From: Bifidobacterium sp. ESL0704
GTDB taxonomy: Bacteria; Actinomycetota; Actinomycetes; Actinomycetales; Bifidobacteriaceae
Assembly (NCBI RefSeq): GCF_029392075.1
Contig: NZ_CP113929.1
Location: 806,001 to 870,000, forward strand
Direction: 5' to 3'
DNA length: 64,000 nucleotides
Below the pieces are notes generated by a model. That model was not told where the DNA came from and ran no database searches. It saw nothing but the letters and a program-made list of their open reading frames with translations. Below, piece after piece: positions 45,834 through 56,113 of the stretch. A program made the translations under genes and the position numbers. How positions within the stretch are numbered: the stretch's first letter is position 1; each line of letters starts with the position of its first letter.

Positions 45834-47633
45834 ATGCGAACACGTGCCAATAAGAGCAAAAGCAAGCAATTCGTGTCGCGTTGCACCGTCATCGCCACGG
45901 TGCTCGCGCTCGTGTTCGTTGTCTGCTTCGGGCAGTTGGCCAATCTTCAGCTGCTCAACGGCCGCGAGATGGCTGAGGCCGCCACGGCAGGGCGCACATT
46001 GAAGGTGCCCGTCCACGGTATGCGTGGCAAGATACTTGATGTCAACGGGGCGGTTCTGGCACAAAGCGTGGAGCGCTACACCATCATCGGCGACCCGAAG
46101 GCCGCGCAGGAATATGACCCGATCTGCAGCACGCAGATCACCGACAACTGCACGCAGAGCAAGAAACAGGGCGGCAAGACGATCGGCGTGGTCGGTGCCG
46201 CGCGCGTGGCGAGGATGGCCGCCCCGATACTGGGCGTCAATGCCATGGAGCTGGGAGGCAAGCTTGCCGGTTCCGGCCGATACGTGGTCCTGAAAAAGGA
46301 CGTGGAGCCCGCCGCCAAGCGCAAGCTCGACAAACTCGGCCTCGGTGGCATCGTCTACGGTGAACTCTCGCAGAACCGTGTCTACTCCGACGGCACGCTG
46401 ATGGGTGCCTTCCTCGGTGGCGTCGACGACAAGGCGAACGGGGCTTCCGGCATCGAACAGGTTCAGAACAGGGCACTCGCCGGCAGGGATGGCTACAAGA
46501 TCTATCAGCAGGGCAACAACGGCGTCGAGATTCCCGGCACGGTGACCGATTCCAAAGCCGCCCGCAACGGCAGCGATGTCAAACTGACCATTGATTCGGA
46601 CGTGGACTGGTTCGTCAAAAAGGTACTGACCGACGGCAAGGCCCAGTATCACGCGGATTGGGCGATTGCCTGCGTCGAGGACACTCGCACGCACCAGATC
46701 ATTGCCCTTGACGATTCCGACGACATCCAGGCCGGCAGCGACCAGGCCAAGCTCAACGTTTCCCGTGCGGTTTCCGAAACCTTTGAACCCGGTTCGATCG
46801 GCAAGACCTTCTCGATGGCGGGCCTCCTGCAGCACGGCATCCACCAGATGACCGACCAGTTCCAGGTCCCCGACCGATTGGACAAGAACAATCAGATCTT
46901 CACCGATTCCGACACCCATGCCCCTTCCAACTGGACGCTTGCCGGCATCCTTCAGCAGTCCTCCAACGTCGGGATAGTGATGGCCTCCGACAATTACAAG
47001 GATCAGGACCGCTACGATATGCTCACCAAATTCGGTATCGGGCAACCCACCGGTCTCAACCTACCCGGCGAATCCCGCGGAACGCTCAACAACCCCAATG
47101 CTTGGGACAAGCGCACCCGCGACACCATCCTCTTCGGACAAGGCTACGCCACCAATATCCTGCAGATCACCAACGCCATTGCTTCGATCGCAGACGGCGG
47201 CATCTACCGCAAGCCTTCCATCGTCGCCTCGACGCAGGACGCCGACGGCCATGTCACCGCCACCACGCAGGACGAGGGCACCAGGATCCTCGATCCCAAC
47301 GCCGACTCCCAGCTGATGAACGCCATGGAGTCTGCGGCCGAGGAATACCACAGAACGGCAGGCGTCGACGGCTATCGCATCGCAGGCAAGTCCGGCACCG
47401 CGCAGGTGGCGGGCCCGAGCGGCGCCCTCGACAGCATCGTCGGCGATTTCACCGGCATCCTTCCTGCAGACAACCCGCGCTTCGTGGTGACGGTGGCGAT
47501 GAAAAATCCGCAAGGCATGTTCGGTGGCCTCACCAGTGGTACGCTCTTCAAGCAGATCGGTGAATTCCTTATGCAGAAGTATGAGGTCCCGACCTCTCAG
47601 CCCCGCAACAATGCTATTCCTGTGTCGTGGTGA
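45834..47633 (+). CDS. ftsI: Peptidoglycan transpeptidase FtsI (PBP3 type)
   Basis: This septal transpeptidase crosslinks wall at division. A single N-terminal membrane segment covers about residues 16-36. The PBP dimerisation domain starts after it (VPVHGMRGKILDVNGAVLAQS). The transpeptidase motifs are SxxK at 321-324 (SIGK, after FEPG), SxN at 376-378 (SSN), and KSG(T) in AGKSGTAQ near the C-terminus, where KTG is usual. The length, 599 residues, is normal. It works with FtsW (52.99 kb) and the FtsL/FtsQ proteins. Confidence 0.94.
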   Translation: MRTRANKSKSKQFVSRCTVIATVLALVFVVCFGQLANLQLLNGREMAEAATAGRTLKVPVHGMRGKILDVNGAVLAQSVERYTIIGDPKAAQEYDPICSTQITDNCTQSKKQGGKTIGVVGAARVARMAAPILGVNAMELGGKLAGSGRYVVLKKDVEPAAKRKLDKLGLGGIVYGELSQNRVYSDGTLMGAFLGGVDDKANGASGIEQVQNRALAGRDGYKIYQQGNNGVEIPGTVTDSKAARNGSDVKLTIDSDVDWFVKKVLTDGKAQYHADWAIACVEDTRTHQIIALDDSDDIQAGSDQAKLNVSRAVSETFEPGSIGKTFSMAGLLQHGIHQMTDQFQVPDRLDKNNQIFTDSDTHAPSNWTLAGILQQSSNVGIVMASDNYKDQDRYDMLTKFGIGQPTGLNLPGESRGTLNNPNAWDKRTRDTILFGQGYATNILQITNAIASIADGGIYRKPSIVASTQDADGHVTATTQDEGTRILDPNADSQLMNAMESAAEEYHRTAGVDGYRIAGKSGTAQVAGPSGALDSIVGDFTGILPADNPRFVVTVAMKNPQGMFGGLTSGTLFKQIGEFLMQKYEVPTSQPRNNAIPVSW

Positions 47634-47724
47634 GAATGGCAGCGGGCTCTGGCAATCGTTTATCATCGCCCCGGGCGGCGGTGGTTGTCGGCAATCCGAA
47701 GTGTTCAACGGGAAAGGTCGAAGC

Positions 47725-48612
47725 ATGAGCGTGGTGAACGAGTCGATTTCGCGGCGTGTGACCTTGGGCTATATCGTCAGTCATTATGGTTTTGAACTCG
47801 AGCCGGGGTTTTGCGGCGGAGTCACGGTCACCTCGATCGCCGACAGTCCCGATTCGGTGCGACCGGGGGCTCTCTACGTACTGAAAAGCGCAGATGACCC
47901 ATCGTCGCTCTCCTTGGCTGTGGCACGCGGCGCGTACGCGGTCATGGTGCCGCCCGCGCTTGCCTCGGCGGCACGATCCGCAGGGGTTCCGGCCTTGCTC
48001 GCCGATCCAAATCCTGAGACCATGGGAGCTTTGGCTTCCGACATCGCGGGGACGCCGGCCAACACCATGGCGGTGTTTGTGGTGTGCGGCGATGACGACC
48101 AGGAGATTCAGGCCGATGTGGTGCGGCTGGCCAATTTCCTGCATATGCTCGGCAACCCCGTGGGCATCATAAGCGCCTCCGGTTCCAGCTCTTTGGAGCG
48201 CGAGCTGGAGATGACCTGCCCTTTGGGAATCCTTGACGTTCAGCATGCGTTGGCCGTCTGCTCGGAAGACGGGGCGGCGGCGATGGTGATTTCCGCCGAC
48301 GGCGAGACGTTGCGTCCCGGAGCCCTGGAAGGCGTCAATGTCGATGTGCTCGGATCCATCGAAACGTTGAACAGAACCCAGTCGGACGATATGCTTGAAA
48401 CGTCTCGAAGCCGTTATGGCTTCAGCATCGACGAGCGCAAGCGTTTGGTCACCTGCACCGAGGAATCCGGCTGGTTGGTCGGGCAGACCATGGTGTCCGG
48501 AGGCCTGCAAGGCCAACGCAGGCTTTCCTTGGCCATTGCCATGGCCCTGGATGCGGGCGTGCGGCGCAGCAACATCCGCAACGCACTTCGCGTCTCGAAG
48601 GAAATGCAATGA
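47725..48612 (+). CDS. MurE-like protein lacking the ATP-binding motif
   Basis: A 295-residue protein in the position where murE usually lies. The N-terminal region resembles the Mur ligase first domain (VTVTSIADSPDSVRPGALYVLKS, ARGAYAVMVPP). Where Mur ligases carry the P-loop GTNGKTT, this protein has AVFVVCGDDDQEIQADVV (about residues 116-133), with no Gly-Lys-Thr. The central domain appears short, and the C-terminal domain is missing compared with the usual roughly 490 residues. The frame is intact and preceded by GGGAAAGG, so it is probably a retained non-catalytic relative. The functional lysine- or ornithine-adding MurE must be elsewhere. Confidence 0.7.
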   Translation: MSVVNESISRRVTLGYIVSHYGFELEPGFCGGVTVTSIADSPDSVRPGALYVLKSADDPSSLSLAVARGAYAVMVPPALASAARSAGVPALLADPNPETMGALASDIAGTPANTMAVFVVCGDDDQEIQADVVRLANFLHMLGNPVGIISASGSSSLERELEMTCPLGILDVQHALAVCSEDGAAAMVISADGETLRPGALEGVNVDVLGSIETLNRTQSDDMLETSRSRYGFSIDERKRLVTCTEESGWLVGQTMVSGGLQGQRRLSLAIAMALDAGVRRSNIRNALRVSKEMQ

Positions 48613-48711
48613 TGGCTTTGCCGGCCGGTTGCAGGTGGAGTATCGTGCACTGGCCGATCGTGGCATGCGTGGCAACAATATTGGAAAAGACAAGACAAAA
48701 GGTGGCTTGCG

Positions 48712-50340
48712 GTGAGTGCTAAGATGACGGGGATTTCGGAGAGCCGATCCGGAATGATGCCGATGACGATCGAGGAGGTCGCGCAGGCGGTCAATGGCCG
48801 TGTCGTTGAAGCGCCCGGTTACCTCGCTGCCGACGGTCTCGTCGCCACTTCGGTGTTCAGCGATTCAAGGCAGGTCAAGGCCGGCTCGGTTTTTGTCGCG
48901 ATTCGCGGCGAGCGTGTGGACGGCCATGATTTCGTTGCCGGTGTCGGGGCACTTGGCGCGGTGGCCGCGTTGGTCGACCACGTTGTGGCCGGTGTCGAGG
49001 ACATCGCACAGATCGTGGTTGCCGATACGGTCGCGGCTCTGGGGCTTTTGGCGCATCATAATATCGTGCGCCGGCGTGAGCTTGATGCTGATTTTTCGGT
49101 CATCGGCATCACCGGCTCGGTCGGCAAGACCACCACAAAGGACCTGCTTGATTCCTTGCTATCCCGGTTGGGCGAGACGGTGGCGCCGGTCGGCTCCTTC
49201 AACAACGACATCGGCCTGCCCTTGACGGCGTTGAAGGTCGGGGAGCACACCCGCTTTTTCATCGCCGAAATGGGGGCCAACCATGTCGGCGAAATCGCCA
49301 ATCTGACCCGTATCGTGCCTCCGGACCTGGCCGTCGTCCTGAAAGTCGGTGTCGCCCATCTGGGGGAATTCGGTTCCGTAGAACGCATCGCCCAGGCCAA
49401 AAGCGAGATCGTGCAAGGCTTGCTCCCGGATGGCATCGCCGTCTTGAACGCCGATGACCAACGTGTGGCGGGCATGACGACATTCGCGCCGGGCAAGGTG
49501 CTGTTCTTCGGATTGGACGGCAATGCAAAGCCGGAAGCCCCGCGAATGAGCGCTGCCGACATCGCCGTCGACGCATTGGACCGTCCGAGCTTCACTCTGA
49601 CGGCTCCCGACGGGTCCAGCGCGTCGGTCCAGCTCGGTATCGGAGGCGCGCACAATGTGATCAACGCGCTTGCGGCGGCGACCGTCGCCGGCCATTTCGG
49701 CATGTCGTTGGCCGATATTGCCACTGGTCTCGGTGACGTGAAGCATATCAGCCCGCATCGCATGGCCGTTTCCACCGTTGATCTCGGCGATGCCGCATTC
49801 ACGCTCATCGATGATTCCTTCAACGCCAACCCCGATTCCATGCGGGCCGGTCTGGACGGGCTTGCACGCTGGGATGCCTCGGCGACGTCTGCGGGCCAGA
49901 TGACAGGAAACGCAGACGCCGCCGGCACGGAACCTTATCGCATCGCCGTACTGGGGGCCATGCTTGAGCTTGGCGACGACGAGCTCGAACTGCATCGGCA
50001 GATCGGCGCCTATGCCGCCGGCCTCGATATCGATGAAATCATCGCCGTGGGCAACGAGACCGACCGGCATTTCGACCGGTTGGCCGAGGCGTTGGCACAG
50101 GGCGCCGAACAGGACGAAAAGGGCGCAGGCTCGGCGGAAAGGCACGGGCGTACCCCCGTCGTGGTGCAATGGGTACATAGTTCAGTGCAGGCCGATCGAT
50201 TGGTCGCCGAGGCTGCCCGCCGGCACGGCAATACCGTCGTGCTGCTCAAGGGATCGCATGTTTCCGGTCTTTCCGCCTTGGCCGAGCGTTGGGCGCATGA
50301 GCAACAGCAGAAACGTACAGAAGTGGAGCCGAAACATTGA
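48712..50340 (+). CDS. murF: UDP-MurNAc-tripeptide:D-Ala-D-Ala ligase MurF
   Basis: MurF adds D-Ala-D-Ala to complete the stem pentapeptide. The N-terminal domain includes SDSRQVKAGSVFVAI-like FSDSRQVKAGSVFVAIRGERVDG read as two segments. The ATP site GITGSVGKTTTKDLL is intact, in contrast to the preceding MurE-like protein. The central FIAEMGANHVGEI and C-terminal DDSFNANPDSMRAGL motifs are typical. At 542 residues, it is slightly long because of an insert near residue 400 and a tail. The GTG start follows AAAGGTGG. Confidence 0.94.
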   Translation: MSAKMTGISESRSGMMPMTIEEVAQAVNGRVVEAPGYLAADGLVATSVFSDSRQVKAGSVFVAIRGERVDGHDFVAGVGALGAVAALVDHVVAGVEDIAQIVVADTVAALGLLAHHNIVRRRELDADFSVIGITGSVGKTTTKDLLDSLLSRLGETVAPVGSFNNDIGLPLTALKVGEHTRFFIAEMGANHVGEIANLTRIVPPDLAVVLKVGVAHLGEFGSVERIAQAKSEIVQGLLPDGIAVLNADDQRVAGMTTFAPGKVLFFGLDGNAKPEAPRMSAADIAVDALDRPSFTLTAPDGSSASVQLGIGGAHNVINALAAATVAGHFGMSLADIATGLGDVKHISPHRMAVSTVDLGDAAFTLIDDSFNANPDSMRAGLDGLARWDASATSAGQMTGNADAAGTEPYRIAVLGAMLELGDDELELHRQIGAYAAGLDIDEIIAVGNETDRHFDRLAEALAQGAEQDEKGAGSAERHGRTPVVVQWVHSSVQADRLVAEAARRHGNTVVLLKGSHVSGLSALAERWAHEQQQKRTEVEPKH

Positions 50341-51440
50341 TTTCCCTCATCATCGGCATCGTGGTCTCGCTCGTAGTCACGATGCTCGGCACGCCGGTCA
50401 TGATCAGAGTGGTGCACCGGCTGCACTATGGCCAATACATCCGTCAGGATGGACCGCAATCGCATCTGCTGAAGCGCGGCACCGCCACGATGGGCGGCGT
50501 GGTCATCATCTTCGCCGTCCTGCTCGGTTGGGGTGCTTCGGCGCTCTATCGTGGGCTTAGCGGTGGTCAGGCCGTTTCATGGTCGGCGGTTCTGGTGCTT
50601 TTCGCCATGGTTTCGATGGGCGCTCTGGGATTCATCGATGATTTCGCCAAAGTGCGCAAAAAGCAGAACACCGGGTTGAGCGTCGGCGGCAAATTCTTCG
50701 GCCAGTTCGTCTTCGCCACCATCTATGCCGTCCTCGCGCTTCTGCTTCCTACCAAGTCCGGATTCCCCTCCGCACAGGCGGGCATGAGCTTCATTGAGCA
50801 TCCGTTCTTCAGCTTCGAGTTCGCTGGCAAGATCGTCGCCATCGTCATCTTTGTGATCTGGGTCAATTTCCTGATGATCGCATGGACCAACGCCGTCAAT
50901 CTGACCGATGGGCTGGACGGTCTGGCCACCGGCTCGTCGATGATCTCCCTGGCCGGCTACACCATCATCGCCTTCTGGGAGAGCTATCACGTCAAAGGCG
51001 GTCCAAAGCCCGGCTACTCCTACGCGGTTTCCGATCCGCTTGACCTGACGATCATCGCGGCCTGCGCCGCCGTGGCATGCTTCGGCTTCCTCTGGTACAA
51101 CTCGAACCCCGCCACCATCTTCATGGGCGATACGGGTTCTCTGGCGTTGGGCGGGCTTTTCGCCGCGCTTTCCATCGCCACGCACACCGAATTCCTCGCT
51201 GTGATCATCGGCGGGCTTTACGTCATCGAGGCGATGAGCGACGTCATCCAGGTCGGCTGTTTCAAGCTCACCCGCAAACGTGTCTTCAAGATGGCGCCGA
51301 TCCATCATCATTTCGAATTGCTGGGTTGGAGCGAGCAGAAGGTCGTCGTGCGCTTCTGGATGATCGAATTCATGTTCGTGCTCATCGGACTCATGGTTTT
51401 CTATACCGATTGGGCGTCACGTACCGGCTTGCTGATCTGA
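50337..51440 (+). CDS. mraY: Phospho-MurNAc-pentapeptide transferase MraY
   Basis: MraY attaches phospho-MurNAc-pentapeptide to undecaprenyl phosphate, making lipid I. It is a 367-residue protein with about ten membrane segments. The catalytic aspartates lie in [20 protein letters not shown] and [15 protein letters not shown]. The magnesium and substrate loop [18 protein letters not shown] is near the end. The TTG start overlaps the murF stop (TTGA), with GGAG upstream, so translation is coupled. Confidence 0.95.
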   Translation: MISLIIGIVVSLVVTMLGTPVMIRVVHRLHYGQYIRQDGPQSHLLKRGTATMGGVVIIFAVLLGWGASALYRGLSGGQAVSWSAVLVLFAMVSMGALGFIDDFAKVRKKQNTGLSVGGKFFGQFVFATIYAVLALLLPTKSGFPSAQAGMSFIEHPFFSFEFAGKIVAIVIFVIWVNFLMIAWTNAVNLTDGLDGLATGSSMISLAGYTIIAFWESYHVKGGPKPGYSYAVSDPLDLTIIAACAAVACFGFLWYNSNPATIFMGDTGSLALGGLFAALSIATHTEFLAVIIGGLYVIEAMSDVIQVGCFKLTRKRVFKMAPIHHHFELLGWSEQKVVVRFWMIEFMFVLIGLMVFYTDWASRTGLLI

Positions 51441-51495
51441 CGCCGATCAACGGACAAGGCATCGGCGGGCAAGATCCAAGGGAAGGAAGATTGAG

Positions 51496-52998
51496 ATGCA
51501 GGCAGCAGAGGATTCCGGTTTTTCATCAGTGCATCAGGCAGACGCGGCGAACGGGTCGTCGTATCTGGACATGACCGGCAAAACGGTGTTGGTCGCGGGC
51601 CTCGGGGTTTCCGGCCGCGGTGCCGTAGAGGCCTTGCAAGGCCGCGCGGGACGTGTGGTGAGCGTAGACGAGAAGAAGCCCGAAGCCGACCTTAATTCCT
51701 TCGATGATATCGATTGGGACAATGTCGACATCGTGGTCGCCTCTCCGGTTTTCAATCCGCGCACGCCGTTTATTCTTGAGGCCCAGAGCCGTAACATACC
51801 GGTTATCAGCGAGGTGGAACTGGCCTGGGCCTTGCGGGTTCCGGCCGAGCATTCCGCGGCGCACGAACCCGCACCCTGGGTCGGCATCACCGGCACCAAC
51901 GGCAAGACCTCGACCACACAGATGGTCTCGGCCATGCTCACCCATTGCGGTATGAATGCCCCTGCGGTGGGCAATATCGGCAAATCCGTCAGCCTGGCTG
52001 CGAGCGACCCGAAACACGATGCCCTGTGCGTGGAACTGTCGAGCTTCCAGATGCATTTCACCGATTCCCTGGCGCTCGATTGCGCGGCCATCACCAATAT
52101 CGCCGCCGACCATCTCGACTGGCATGGAGGCATGGCCAATTATGCGGCCGACAAGTCGAAGGTCTTCCACAACGCCCAACGTGTGATGGTCTTCAACGCC
52201 GATGACGAACGCGTCACGGCTCTGGCGCTTGCGGCGCAGACCGGCCCCGAATGCCAGAAAATCGGTTTCACCCTTCATACTCCGAAGCCCGGTCAGATCG
52301 GCGTTGCTGACGGCTGGATCGTCGATGCCAGCGGCCTGGCCGGAGCGCCACAGGGGGATATGAACGCGCTGGCCCAAGTCACGGAGTTCTCGCATCTGTG
52401 CGAGCCGGACGGCACCGTATACCCGCATCTGCTCGCCGATGCCATCACCGCTCTCGCCCTGGCGATGGGCTTGGGGGCCGATCCGGGCCGTTGCCTCGAC
52501 GCCCTGCGTGCCTTCGCCCCCGGCGGCCACCGCATCCAGACCGTCGCCACCGCCAGGCTGAAGGATGGCGGCACCGTGCGCTTCGTCGACGATTCCAAGG
52601 CCACCAATGCCCATGCGGCCCACGCCTCGCTTTCCAGCTACAAGCCCAAGTCCGTGGTATGGATTGCCGGAGGATTGGCGAAAGGCGGCCATTTCGAAGA
52701 ACTCGTGGCCGATCAGGCCAAGACCATCAAAGCCGCGGTCATCATCGGCGTCGACCAGAAACCGATGCTCGACGCGTTCGCCGCCAGCGCTCCCGACATT
52801 CCCCTGACGGTGATCGACCCCAAAGACAAGCCCAGCGTCATGGCCCGTGCGGTTGAGGCTGCGGGTGGCTATGCGCAAAGCGGGGACGTGGTGCTGATGG
52901 CACCGGCCTGCGCCTCGATGGACCAGTTCGTCTCCTACGCCGAGCGCGGCTCGCAATTCGCCGAGGCCGCCCATGACTGGGTGCAAAAGCATGGCTAG
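51496..52998 (+). CDS. murD: UDP-MurNAc-L-alanine:D-glutamate ligase MurD
   Basis: MurD adds D-glutamate to UDP-MurNAc-L-Ala. The Rossmann-like first domain begins with [18 protein letters not shown]. The ATP-binding [15 protein letters not shown] is intact. The second domain contains [11 protein letters not shown] and [13 protein letters not shown]. The third domain follows with [13 protein letters not shown] and [10 protein letters not shown]. At 500 residues it is within the family range, with a short N-terminal extension. The ATG is preceded by GGGAAGGAAG. Confidence 0.95.
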   Translation: MQAAEDSGFSSVHQADAANGSSYLDMTGKTVLVAGLGVSGRGAVEALQGRAGRVVSVDEKKPEADLNSFDDIDWDNVDIVVASPVFNPRTPFILEAQSRNIPVISEVELAWALRVPAEHSAAHEPAPWVGITGTNGKTSTTQMVSAMLTHCGMNAPAVGNIGKSVSLAASDPKHDALCVELSSFQMHFTDSLALDCAAITNIAADHLDWHGGMANYAADKSKVFHNAQRVMVFNADDERVTALALAAQTGPECQKIGFTLHTPKPGQIGVADGWIVDASGLAGAPQGDMNALAQVTEFSHLCEPDGTVYPHLLADAITALALAMGLGADPGRCLDALRAFAPGGHRIQTVATARLKDGGTVRFVDDSKATNAHAAHASLSSYKPKSVVWIAGGLAKGGHFEELVADQAKTIKAAVIIGVDQKPMLDAFAASAPDIPLTVIDPKDKPSVMARAVEAAGGYAQSGDVVLMAPACASMDQFVSYAERGSQFAEAAHDWVQKHG

Positions 52999-54394
52999 AC
53001 GCGTATACAATCGTGATGAACAGCAGCCGGACCAGCCAAAGAAAAAGGCTCGTGCCGCTCGCAATGCCATGTCCGGAATCGGGTGGGGCGAAGTCACGGG
53101 TTCGCGAAACAAGAAAGATGACAAGGACACGAAGAAGTCGGGATCGCGTCTCGCCTTGCTCTATCGCAACGCCGAAAGCAAGCGTGTCGCCGATGAGCCT
53201 GCGGAAACGGATGCGTCTGATGTGCTTGTGGTCGACGATTATCGAGGCATCCACGCGTTGTTGAATCCGTTGTGGTGCTATTACGGTTTCCGCATCGCCG
53301 TGATCGCCCTGACCTGTTTCGGCGTCGTCATGGTTTTTTCCGCTTCTTCGGTGACGATGATCGCCAGAGGGGCCTCGCCATGGAAACAGGCGTTGACGCA
53401 GGGAGGCTATTGCCTGTTCGGACTGGTGGTCTGCGCGTTTGCGATGCGTCCTCACGCCAGCGGCTATCGGAAGTTTTCGTTTGCGTTCGTGGTGTTCTCG
53501 ATTTTCCTCCAGCTGTTGACCGTGACCCCGCTGGGTATCGAGGTCAATGGAAACAAAGGCTGGATCGGCATTTCCAACAAGATCACCATGCAGCCGGCGG
53601 AGGTGATGAAGCTTGCGCTGTGCGTGTGGATGCCGTGGGCGGTGGCGTCGGCCGTAAAACACTACAAGAGTGATGGGCTGAAAGCCTATCTGCCCGTGGG
53701 GCTCATCTTTCTGGCCTGTCTGGCCACGGTCATGCTGGGCGGCGATCTCGGCACCGCGATGATTCTGGTGGTGATCGGGGTCACGGCGATGTTGGTCGGA
53801 GGGTTCCCCGCGAAATGGCTGGTCGGAGCCGGTCTTGTCCTGGCGGTTCTGGTCGTGCTGTTCGTAGTGACCAGCCCGAACCGCATGCTTCGTATCACCT
53901 CCGCTTACCGTCCGTGCCCGGCTTCCGCGTTGCAGGGGGAGTGCTACCAATCAATGCATGCCAAGTACGCGATGGCTTCCGGAGGCTTTTTCGGCGTCGG
54001 TATCGGCAATTCCCGCGAAAAATGGAACTATCTGCCCGAAGCGCACAACGACTTCATCTTCGCCATCATCGGCGAGGAAACCGGGTTTGTCGGCGCCGCG
54101 GCCGTGGTCATACTCTTCGCCATCCTCGGTTGGTGCATGTTCGTCATCGCCTTGCAGACGCCGGACAAATACGCCTCACGGGTGCTGATCTGCATCGCCA
54201 TCTGGATCGTTGGCCAGGCGTTGGTCAATATCATGGTCGTCATCGGCCTGTTACCGGTGATGGGCGTCCCCTTGCCGTTCGTCTCGGCAGGCGGGTCGAG
54301 CCTGGTGATGTGTCTGTTCGCCGCAGGCGTGGCCACCAGTATGATGAGGATGCAACCCCAGGTCCAAGCCAGCATCGCCGCGTCGCAGGTATGA
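52991..54394 (+). CDS. ftsW: Peptidoglycan glycosyltransferase FtsW
   Basis: FtsW is the SEDS-family polymerase that works with FtsI at the septum. It has a basic cytoplasmic extension of about 90 residues ([18 protein letters not shown]) before the first membrane segment near [21 protein letters not shown]. The conserved SEDS motif [17 protein letters not shown] is present, including the catalytic Glu/Asp region, and [17 protein letters not shown] is near the end. The ATG at 52991 overlaps the murD stop; an ATG at 52973 is also in frame. From 52991 it is 467 residues. Confidence 0.93.
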   Translation: MARRVYNRDEQQPDQPKKKARAARNAMSGIGWGEVTGSRNKKDDKDTKKSGSRLALLYRNAESKRVADEPAETDASDVLVVDDYRGIHALLNPLWCYYGFRIAVIALTCFGVVMVFSASSVTMIARGASPWKQALTQGGYCLFGLVVCAFAMRPHASGYRKFSFAFVVFSIFLQLLTVTPLGIEVNGNKGWIGISNKITMQPAEVMKLALCVWMPWAVASAVKHYKSDGLKAYLPVGLIFLACLATVMLGGDLGTAMILVVIGVTAMLVGGFPAKWLVGAGLVLAVLVVLFVVTSPNRMLRITSAYRPCPASALQGECYQSMHAKYAMASGGFFGVGIGNSREKWNYLPEAHNDFIFAIIGEETGFVGAAAVVILFAILGWCMFVIALQTPDKYASRVLICIAIWIVGQALVNIMVVIGLLPVMGVPLPFVSAGGSSLVMCLFAAGVATSMMRMQPQVQASIAASQV

Positions 54395-54426
54395 GCGTTG
54401 AGTATAAGGGATAACGAGGAAACGGA

Positions 54427-55626
54427 ATGGATACAAGCCAAGGAAAAGGGAAGATGAAGCATATCGTATTGGCCGGAGGAGGCACCGCGGGGCATGTTAA
54501 CCCGTTGTTGAGCGTCGCCGCTGCCATCAAACACGATGACCCGCAGGCTTCCGTCAGCGTTATCGGCACCGACGTCGGCCTTGAAAAGGATCTGGTGCCG
54601 CAGGCCGGCTTCGAGCTCGACCCCATTGCCAAGGTTCCCTTCCCGCGCCGTCCCAATATGCAGGCGCTGCGTTTCCCCGGTCGTTGGCGTCAGGAACGCA
54701 ACAAGGTCCGTTCCATTCTTCAGGCTCGCCATGCCGACGTGGTGGTCGGTTTCGGCGGCTACGTTTCGGCACCTGTCTACACGGTCGCGCATTCCATGGG
54801 CCTTCCCATCGTCATTCATGAGCAGAACGCCCGCGCCGGCATGGCCAACAAACTGGGTGCCCGCTGGGCCGATTTCATCGGTACCGCTTACGGCAACACC
54901 GGGCTCAAAGCAAAGGGAAGCACCGAAATCCGTCGTGTGGGGCTTCCGTTGCGGCCGGTGATGGCGGATCTGTGCCGGAAACTGGAACATGACCCTCGAG
55001 CCGCACGCAGACTTGCCGCCGCCCAGCTCGGCATCGATCCCGAACGCCCGCTGGTGGTCGTTACCGGAGGTTCCCTGGGGGCGGTGAGCCTCAATGAGGC
55101 CGTCAGTGGTGCGGCCGCGCAATTGCTGAAGGTCACGCAGGTCATCCACTTAACCGGGCGGAAGAAAAGCGCCGAAGTGGGGCGGCGGGTGAAGGCCGGG
55201 GTAGGCGAGCATGCGCTCACCGATCTGGATCCGGCCCATGCAGGTCTCGGTGACTATCATATGGCGGAATACTTGGAACGCATCGATTTGGCGTTTGCCG
55301 CAGCGGATCTGGTGATTTGCCGCGCCGGTGCGGGAACGGTGAGCGAACTGGCTGCCATCGGCATGCCCGCGGTCTACGTGCCGCTGCCCATCGGCAACGG
55401 CGAACAGCGCTTCAACGCACAGCCGGTGGTCGATGCCGGAGGCGGGCTGATGGTCGCCGATGCTGATTTCACCTCTTCGTGGGTGTGCGAGCATGTACCG
55501 TCTTTGATTGCCGATCGCGAACGGTTGCAGGCCATGGGTCGCAAGGCTTACGATTACGGCATCCGTGACGCCGCCGAGACCATGGCCGGCATCATCCTTG
55601 ACAAGGCGGCTGCGGGCGCCGAATGA
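54427..55626 (+). CDS. murG: Lipid II synthase MurG
   Basis: MurG transfers GlcNAc to lipid I to form lipid II on the inner membrane face. The GT-B fold starts with [16 protein letters not shown]. Conserved features are [39 protein letters not shown], and the UDP-GlcNAc site [23 protein letters not shown]. The length, 399 residues, is slightly above average. Two starts are possible, 54427 and 54454, both with purine-rich ribosome sites upstream. The gap to murC contains tandem hairpins. Confidence 0.95.
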   Translation: MDTSQGKGKMKHIVLAGGGTAGHVNPLLSVAAAIKHDDPQASVSVIGTDVGLEKDLVPQAGFELDPIAKVPFPRRPNMQALRFPGRWRQERNKVRSILQARHADVVVGFGGYVSAPVYTVAHSMGLPIVIHEQNARAGMANKLGARWADFIGTAYGNTGLKAKGSTEIRRVGLPLRPVMADLCRKLEHDPRAARRLAAAQLGIDPERPLVVVTGGSLGAVSLNEAVSGAAAQLLKVTQVIHLTGRKKSAEVGRRVKAGVGEHALTDLDPAHAGLGDYHMAEYLERIDLAFAAADLVICRAGAGTVSELAAIGMPAVYVPLPIGNGEQRFNAQPVVDAGGGLMVADADFTSSWVCEHVPSLIADRERLQAMGRKAYDYGIRDAAETMAGIILDKAAAGAE

Positions 55627-55711
55627 CGTCTCAGTCCGTTTGATGTCGACGTTACCGACGATTGTCGGCAATGCCATCCGGGTAGGCCAATCGCGTCCGT
55701 TCGTCCGTTGC

Positions 55712-55880
55712 TGCATGGAAACTGCATATTAACGGTTCTCAGGTGCGGTTTGCCAGCACTAGTGGATTTTGCTGCTGGGAAACTGCATTTTGATGGCGGT
55801 TAGGTGCGGTTTGCCAGCACTAACGGAATTTGCTGCTGGGAAACTGCATTTTGATGGCGGCAATATGCGGTTTGCCAGCA
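55712..55880. repeat. Tandem hairpin array D, about 2.5 units, 61-bp period
   Basis: TGCGGTTTGCCAGCA (55744, 55805, 55866) alternates with TGCTGGGAAACTGCA (55773, 55834) and a variant TGCATGGAAACTGCA at 55712. The period is 61 bases throughout. Either alternation can fold into a hairpin with 13 of 15 positions paired, one G-U pair and one G-G mismatch on the plus strand. It lies in the 487-base murG-murC gap with no supported gene. Confidence 0.75.
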
Positions 55881-56113
55881 TTAGGGTGGGGTGGTTAAGC
55901 CAAGCGGGGGCCAAGATAGGCGTTGTATGCCGATACCGGTGCCGACAATGGTCGGTTTACGGCGCTTCTCGTCAATGAGTTCCGCCGTGTTGGCAGATGA
56001 ATTGCAAGCAGTCTGCGTGGGTTTGCGGGTTCGGCGTCACAAAGCCGCGCAACGAGTGTATAACGGCATCAGTGATGTTGTCATCGTCAAACCTAGCGTC
56101 CAAGGAGCGTATC

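Noticed and set aside
47524..48612. MurE pseudogene with a frameshift
   Set aside because: The frame from 47725 is intact with a good ribosome site, so it is treated as a retained short protein rather than a broken gene.
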